A model generated the notes under the pieces. The model worked only from the letters and a program-made list of their open reading frames with translations, did not search any database and had not been told where the DNA came from. The position numbers and the translations under genes are program-made. A DNA stretch of 64,000 nucleotides, taken from assembly GCA_002633025.1 (NCBI GenBank), contig NMRB01001272.1:43533-107532 (forward strand), read 5' to 3'. Shown here one piece after another: positions 36,901 through 45,900 of this stretch (position 1 is the first letter of the stretch; the number at the start of each line of letters is the position of its first letter). This DNA is from Notospermus geniculatus. Its lineage: Eukaryota; Nemertea; Pilidiophora; Heteronemertea; Lineidae.

Positions 36901-39900
36901 GTCTTCTGTGACTATTATTTCCCTTTGTAAACTTCGATATCGCTGGTGCAAAACATTCTGATATAAAAGTGGCTGCCCCCTATCGGTATGTCAACGAAGC
37001 AGCAATTGTGTGTTGATGGATTGTGCGTGGAGTTTCTTTAGATAATGAGGACCATAACCCACTACCTCAATAGGTGTCACTAGTGGTTAAAACTATTGAA
37101 ATGAAAGTGACATACTGGTCATCAATTTCCCACACCAAAGGCTTCCATTGTATATACCTGGTTACGATGTGCTGCCCTCTATCGTAGTTATCATCCCCAT
37201 TGATAGTACACATCAGAACATGATATAGCCTACGCCTACGTACATGTGATTATTAAAGGACTATTTATTGCTATTTATGTCTGTTTATCCTAGATACTTG
37301 GCGGACCGTCAAAGTATTAAATATTTTCGGCTGGTAGCAGGTGGGCAGTATTAAAGAAAAGCAGATTTTTTTACTTTTAAGAAAAAATATAATAAGCTTT
37401 TGACAATGCGAAGCAAAGCATTCCAAAAATATCGATACACATCTGAATTATTTTATGGTACCTAAAACTATTCTTGTTTTAGGCATGTGGTAAGATTTCT
37501 ATCTTTCCGTGACATTCAATGCATTTATTAGAGATTTATGTCACGTGAAAGAGGAATGCTTCGTGAATAGCCTATCAGGTCCAAATAAAGATTCAACGAT
37601 AGACAAACATTCCCCGGACTCGTGTGACACATGTGCAGCGCTGCTTGAAAATATCACTTCACACATTCCTGCAGCGGACCGCCGGATTCTTGAAACCCGG
37701 GCGCCATTCTTACACGCAAAGTGGTGTGACGAGAAAACAAATCACGAAAGTTCGAAAAAAGACAGGCTCAGGTTGAATTTCCCTCCGACAAATCAGACGA
37801 CAGAAGTTTCGACTTTTAAGTTCCCCATACACGTGCAATATTATTGCACAACATGAAGATCAAAATGGACAATTTTATTGCCAATCTTTCTTCCATCCAT
37901 CATGCCAAAATCGCATGACCCCCATTTTGGGCCCTATATTGTGTAATAATATTGGATGGTATTTGGGCCTTTACACAATATGTGGTGTTAATCCTTCTCA
38001 ATCGACTTTTCAATTTTCATCCTGCGGCGAAAGTCGGCCATGACAGGACAGAAGGGGTAAACAAACCTTGGGCCTAGTGCATTGTACAGACGATAAGCAC
38101 AGGAGCCAACTGTACAAATGCACTAGGCCCCCTAGGCCTTGATTATTATGTTTACTCCTTCTGACCTGTCATGGCCGACTTTCGCAGGATGTCTCTTTTC
38201 TCAGGGCAGCGTCAGGCCATTGAATACCTAGTAAATGTCCTGATTACCTTCTCTTCGCCCATCATCCTGAGGTCTCGCACCATTCACCATCACCCAGGGG
38301 GCCGCGGTGATCATTTTAGGGGTACCTCCTTCCACAAGGATCTGTGACAGCTCCCCAAAAGCTCCGACCCTTCTCATTTCATCAGGAATGTTGCNCTCGG
38401 CAACAGAGTGTGAAGACGGCGAAACAGTTCTGAATGAGTCGTTTTTATGCTCGTGTTGTCACCCCAGAGCAAACTGCGCCCACCTGTCAGTTTTTTTGAG
38501 TTTATCTGGAAATATCGTGAAATTAGTCGTTTTGAGTCCTATGGTCGAGAGGAACTCGCACTGAGTTCATGTATAATAATAGTACATACAATGTCAGCCT
38601 AAATTTATTTATTTATTTATTTATCTATTTATTAGACCAAGACAATTACAAGAGTTTATTATAATATAACGATCCCTTATTGGCCGCTGGCGTTTGTGCC
38701 CTTGTATACATAAATGAAGTTACGCCACAGGAGTAACCCATCTCACTACCATTTCCTTATATAGCCTACAATCATGTAAGAAGCAATTCCATTAAAAATG
38801 AGTGTTACAGCAATGACTCTCGCCGTCAAGTTCAACAAGCTTGGAAAGAACCTTTCCTTCGTCATTTGGAAAAAGGACCTTGGCGTTTCTACTACTGCCG
38901 TACTTCCCTTGTCATCGGCCACACGAGTTACGGCTCGCCTAATTAGGAAACTGAAAGAGTTACGAGAATTGACTACGGACGTTTCTGTCGGTACAAATTG
39001 CCCAGCGAAAGTGATTAGCTAAAATGAATTATCTGCATCGTTAGCAGGACTCATCCGGGAAGACACAAGAAGACAATTGATCCTGTGGGCAATGATTGTG
39101 AAGATTAATGATAACGACGTTTACTGTGATTGGCAAAGACCATTGGTGCCCAATATTGCCGTTTGTACTTTCAGTGCATGTACATTTACATCTATATTTA
39201 CATATATAAGTGATTAAGTTCGGATGTCAAATCATGGTACGGTACCTCAATGTTTTCAATGGCCGCTATGTTACCCATGCCCTTGCCTACCAACAAACCC
39301 CTGCCCATGGTCTAGATCTGCATAGATGTTAGCCTACATGTACATTGTAATGCACTCTTCTGCACTGTCACAGATACATGTAGGCTAACTTCAGAAATAT
39401 ACTCGATTTCTGATATTATTGACAGGATTAGTAGAATGTATGAATTCCTGCAATAGCCTAGTGTCCCGATCCTATAGTAAAGGTAAACGATATTCAGTCA
39501 TGTAAAAACTTTGATAAACGATGCAGACAGAAGTGACTTGGATGCCAAGATAATTCCAACTAAATTAATTCCCATGAAAGGCTCAGTACCCCCAGGCTGC
39601 ACATTTAGTCAAAACGTATGTAAATTTCAGTCGAGTACCACCCATACTTTGACGGTCGGGGTTGATGGCCACCCTCATGTAGTAGTGAAACCAAGGCGAT
39701 GAGGTCCATATTTGTCTCAACAACGAACGTGGGACCTTTTCCGCAATCGCCGGGAGCGTATCCTTCTGTCTCCGGCCAATTATTCAAGAATGTGTTCGTC
39801 TTGATTCGGACAAGCCAGACAATGGGCGGAAGGTGATTGTCCAGGGAACGTTAGTGGTCATTTTTTGTCCACAATGCAAATTGCCCGTTGCGATGCTGTT

Positions 39901-42900
39901 CGATTTTCTTGCCTATTATCCAATGTATCTTATCTTCCATGATCAAAGGAGACAACCTGTTCCTTTTGTACGCGGCCCAGGGGTCCGTCGCCATTTTCGC
40001 GCGCCCAGGACCCAACTGTTAGAATTAGGTGTCGACATGGAGTATCCGTGTTATGATGTGTTCCCTGATGAGAGACAGGGTGTACATGCGTGAGTACAGC
40101 AATGCACGAAAATGTTATGCAAAGGGTGCCATACGAGCGTCACGCAATGCAGTGTTTCTACGTCGCCGCTCTTCCAGGTAATTTCGCCGCTGTGTTAATC
40201 TGGCGTTTTTCATAAATTTCCTCCGTTCACATGCCTCAACCTCCCCTAAAATAGAGGAAACAAGTGACAGGTACATGTATCACACCTTTTAACACTGCTG
40301 ATTTGGTTGGGTTTTCTCACATTTGTCGCCAATATTCCCAAACAATACTGCACAGGTACAAGCACATAGGGCCTACGCCTCTACGGAGCCACATTGATTC
40401 GATAAACTGAATTCGGGGAAGCCAACGCACAGCAAAATGACCATAAATGGTAATTACACACAAAGACGTTTGGACTTGAAACCCCACGATCAATTTTATT
40501 GCAGTCGGAAAATTGAGCCAATTAACCGACGTCGATACCAAAACATGGCGTCAGTCGGCTTTCGTTTTTACGACCCTCCCCACGACCAGGATATGTCGAA
40601 AGGTCACAGTCCCTTTCTACTAAGCTAATTGTTCCCTGTTTCGTAGCATGATAGCTAAGACACAAACCTCCCAATGCTAAGTTTGACTAACAACGTGTTC
40701 TGCAAACCCAGCAGGTATAACGAATGATATATCATTAAAAACACGACATAAACTCACACTTCATGATCATAAACGTCTTTTGTCAAAGCTGAGGGATATT
40801 GTGCATGTTCTAGTTCGGCTATTTTCGGTCTTGCATGTTAGCCAAGTCGAATCGGCCCCTAGATGACCTACAGGTCCTTGACTAGACCGTTCAACACCTA
40901 GAGAGACAAACTGGGGCAAAAATAAAGATCACTAGATATCTAACGATTGCCTTGATTTTATTTCGGACGATATGTTGTGCTTTTACAAAAGTTGAAACTC
41001 TTGCGCTGATACGCATATGTCATGTATGTATATGAGGCTGTCCAATCTACCTGGCTTAAAAGATTGACTACATCAATTCCTTCTTTAGACTAGGCCTAGG
41101 ATATCATGTAAGTTGAAACCGGTGCGATAAAATGTCCCAATTAACAACCAATGCAGTGCCATTCTATAAAACGGGCACGGGGGGTAGCATTAGATTATAT
41201 CACATCGCTGAACTACCCCCCCCCCGAGAGTAACTTCACTGTAACCAAAATATGTATTTGACCGGAAATCGAACTTCCGTGTTCAGAAATACTTGATATT
41301 GATATACCTCTTGTTTGAAGAGTGCAACGTTGCAAGTTTCAAGCATCAACATGTTGTTGTGAGCTTTCTGCCTCTGGTACGTCATGAACCGCAAAGACCC
41401 TCGGGAAATCTGTCGGCTGCAAGACGTCCCCACCGCAAAATCCAACCAACATCCGGCAAAATATTATAACATTTCCATAAACAAACCTAATAATAAGTTC
41501 AAGTGGGGCAACATTAAATCTCAAAGCCAAATGGTATCTAGTTGATGCCGCAAGGAATGTTACAAATTTCTTATCAGCGATTTAACAAGCGGAAGTTAAG
41601 AGTGAATACCAGTGTCATCTGCAACTTTGATCCTATCTTAAGGTGATTTACCATCTTCCCGACTTATATTTGGATCGTTCTGGTGGCTGTTGTTCGACTG
41701 CAGGCAGTCCAACTTCCTCTACATTGTCTCAAACATCAAGATAACAATTCCTTTCACTTGGTCTTCAAGCGTATAACTTGTCTGGAATGACTTTATCTAC
41801 GTTGTCGTATAGGAAGGACCGAGGCAATTTTCTTATGGACAAGCGTATTATAGCGTTCATGAACTTCGAAACTTGATGTTGGATGTAATATCAAAGAAAA
41901 TACTATGCACCACTGAAAAGTGCACGGGCAACAGTTTGGTTTAGAACTGTTTGGTGGATAGAACGTCTTGGCACAGTCTGACAGTTCTATTGTTTTAAGT
42001 CACTGCTACGACTCAAACTTCCGATTTTCTTCCAACAGCCCCGGCTGTTCCTCCCAGTTGCCAGAGTAACTTGTCTTAGGAGCCTGTTCCCGCATGGCAG
42101 GTACATAGTAATCATCTCGTTTGATGACCAGGTACCCAAGGGTGGAGGGGAGGGCCAAGACACCATCTATCAAAGAAACCGGACAATGGTAACCACATGA
42201 ACGCTGTGTCTTTGGGAAAGAGGTATTCTTGTGCTGCAGGTAGACGTGTGAACCTGTTGGTGCAACGACAGGGTAGCCAACACAGAAAGGAGTGATATGC
42301 CTTGGTATTTCTGAGGTTGCCCGAAAAGGGTCACATCTAGATCACATCAGAAATACGTGAAATACGTTTTTTTTGGGGGGGGGGTTATGAAGGGAGCCTA
42401 TCGATTCCAGCTCAATGATTGATAAACTCGCTCATATTTTGCACCGGCTGTTGTAAAATGAACACGTTTTAGGGTTAGAAGTGATTCTTTTTTACAACAG
42501 CCCTTAGTTTAGACATATTTTTATTCTAGACGTAATAAATGCACAAGAATAGGGTTCGGACAAAAGTTCTTAAAGAACTTACAAACGTCCTCACCATCTT
42601 CCAGTTACAAACATTTGTCATAGAATGACGATACAGTATTTTTACTATATACATATTTAGAACAAATGAACAGAGTGCAGCCCTTCTCAATATCATGACT
42701 GCTTCTCACGAGGATCTGAACAAATCCGGTGGAAAAGAAGCCATAATTGTATTGAGTAGTAACATAATGGGTAAGATGCACCTGTTCTATACACTCAGTT
42801 AACATCCCCTTAATTTTAAATTCATCACAACCTAACGTAGTTTTCCTTCTGGCGATGTACACCCACGCCTGTGTCTAGTTGTATGGAACAGGATCAAATA

Positions 42901-45900
42901 TCAATTCAGAAGTGAAGAATTGATATCATGTCAGAAAGGTACCGCATTCTCTATTTGAAAAGCCCTGTATGAAACGTCTGTCCAATACAAGGTCAAGGGT
43001 CAGTGACCAAGTTGACCTCTGCTTCATTCTAACTTTCACAGACGCCTGTACATATCATACACATGAATATACGTGTAGTTTTGGTGCTAGTTAAGATGAG
43101 ACAGGAAAATGACTGTAACTTGAGTCCCACGACTATGACGTATTTTCTACAATGGTAAACTGTCTTGCTTTCCACAATAGCCTTGACGTTTTTGTCGAAG
43201 TATTTCGTATGCATCACGGTGTGAAAAAGTTAAGGTTAGCCAACCCACAACTTGAATTTCGTAACAATCACCGAGTGTTGATATTTTCACTTCGAATGTT
43301 CCCTTGTGGAACCTGACGTGAAAGAATCGACGGCGCCTGAGAAAAAGCGCTTGGTTGCCCGGAAATTGAACTTTCTTTCCGCCATCACGCTTGCAAATAA
43401 ACTGCAACACAATTAGACCCATTCCATAGAAAAATTAATTCCCGAGACAGTTATGAATTGAACCCGCCCCAAGGTGTCGAGAACACTCTACAATTTCTCA
43501 AGCGATATTCGAGAATCGTGTTTGTGTGAGCGAACCTCGCACCCTGTGACCAGGAAGGCATTGTTGTTGTATGGATTATCACACGCTTACATTGCGAGAG
43601 TTAATTAAGACATCCTCTCTTATGACAGTTGTTGTCGTCGCGGTCGATGAGACTGAACCAGCCGAGGCCGGACGAAAATCACTTTGCGGTTCCTTACCAA
43701 TAAAGCCATCGATGTTTAACGTTTTCGCTGCGGCCGTATCGTCTTCACAGCACGATACCGATACACATTATTAACATCACTCACGATACCCTAAGATTAA
43801 AAAATGATGGAAAAAATGTTAGTTTAGACCAAGAACCTTGACAAATGGCGCCACACGAATTCGAGGTAAACCAAAATCTGTGATATTTTACGTACACGTT
43901 CGTACGAGGACAGTTTGATGATGCAATCCCAGTCCTTTAAAAAGGCATTTCTGAAGTCCCTCTGTACGCCAATGCTGCCTGCCAAGTGGAACGGCCTCAA
44001 AACTAAGAATGCGTTCAGCATTTCCTAGCGTAACGTGATTGCATGAGGTAATATGGAGAATCTTTCAATATCTTGTCAATAACTTTTCATTGACCTGCAG
44101 AAATCGACAACGAAGGAAAGCGATGATAGATGATATTCAAATGAGGTTGTTGTGCCAAGTGGATTCTTCCGGCGGTGACTGTGGTCTGGTACAGGAATAT
44201 TTTAGGCTGTGATTTGTCTGCAGAATATCTATGAGGATACATGTCAGGGTTGGAGCTATCATTGTCTTCTTTTAGCCAAAGTAAAGAAAAGCCTATTGTT
44301 CAGTAGTGTGAACAATAGGGATTTTCTTTACTTTGGCTAAAAAAAGTAATGGTAGCTCCAACCCTGCATGTACAAATGTACGTGTGTATAAAAACTGATA
44401 AAAAAGGTGATCACTGCCGTGCACACTTCGGTGTGATCGTCGACATGGATTGACAAAATATCCCTCAAGAGAAGCAGCAAATGCATGGCACAGAGGTTAC
44501 ACTCTGCCTGTTTGAAAACAATACATTGATGTGCATAATGCAATGTTACACTAAATTTGCGAAATTCGGAGACGACTTTACGTTTATCTTACACTAAATG
44601 TACAGTGGTGTCAGAGATTTGTACGTGTAGGTTCGGGATGGGTATCGGTGTCGACGTATGCCTCTGTGTATGCACAGTAGGCCTACATGCATGTAGTAAT
44701 GTACAGCAGATCGAGGTACTTGTACAGGCATGGCTCGCACAAAACACACGTTTAAGTGTGTTTTGTGGAGGCGTGGGTTCGAATCCCGGCCTTTTAAGTG
44801 CCAATTTGGCAGATCTTAGCCTCCCAATCAGCTCCTACCAAAGGAAGATGGCATTATGCGTATCTTCGTCAACCAGAAGACATCGCTGCTGTTATCAATG
44901 TTCACGTTATGTAACCGCTACAACTTTAATCACGTTGTCGCGATTCGTTATATGGTCCCATAACTTGAAATTGAAGTATCAACAGAATCGGGGGAACAGG
45001 AAGTAATTGAATCCAAACACCGATTTCCATAATTCTGGGAGGAGATCAGGCAGAGATTTCATGTCAATGGAAAGTTGGTCAATTTTAACATCGTTATCAA
45101 TCGAGCGGCAGAAACCCCCTCGAATCAAACCAACATCATTTCATTCAGGATGTTCGCCGAGGTGTGATGTTCCTGCCCGCCACCCTTGACGCAGCGCGCA
45201 GCCACAAAACGGATTACATGCTGGTTTCTCTGCCCACTCACTCGAGATTCATCGCCCATCTGGCCACAGGACGCGGCATCGTGATTAACCGAGAACAGAC
45301 TAAGAAATTGAGATACCTTCACAGTGGTTGAGTCCGAAAGGGAGAGGGACAAAGATTCGACCGTCTTAAGATTGTCGTCCTTCGTGGGAAAGGAACACGG
45401 GCGATAAAACAGTATGAAGCAATATTGTCCACGATTATATTGAGCGACACGCATTATTTCTGGTATTTTGATGAGTTTCTTTGGCTGCTGTGAAGCTAAG
45501 AGGGCAAATCTTCGATTAACGCGGAAATGAATTATCCCCACGTAAAATGAAGGCGATACAACTTTATCGAATTCTCTCCACTGTATTGGAGGCGTATTTA
45601 CTTGTTCTCCTTTGTATCGACGTTGTTGTGTGAGGTGTTAACGGCCACCTTTAATCGACTTTCACAGGCAAACCACAACGAGCAACACCCAAAAGAACTG
45701 CCGTGAGAAAATAAGGGGCAGGGCAGGACAACATTTGTACATGGAACACTGTCGTTCAATGGCAATGCCTAAGGGACAATGAACCAATTTCACATGTACA
45801 GTGCACAGTGTACAATTTAGAAACACATAGCACGCTGCTGGTGACCGTTATCTGTGTCGCCATCTGGTTGATGTTTTATCAGTTATGGTGTTTAACAAAT

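Noticed and set aside
37509-37856. 115-aa plus-strand frame with several Cys
   Set aside because: Cys spacing does not fit an LU domain, there is no supporting splice structure, and the residues look random.
38608-38634. ATTT microsatellite and the poly-C/poly-G tracts
   Set aside because: Ordinary simple repeats with no further structure.
44769-44783. Possible tRNA genes at the B-box matches (44769, 57605, 16218, 17432)
   Set aside because: No A box at the right spacing and no cloverleaf with acceptor and anticodon stems could be drawn.
44557-45006. 149-aa plus-strand frame
   Set aside because: It runs through a tRNA-like B box and hairpin (SINE-like DNA). Only the short C-Y-Q-C stretch is kept, as a weak finding.
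45125-45541. 138-aa minus-strand frame
   Set aside because: No family resemblance, no fitting splice sites and no partner exons.
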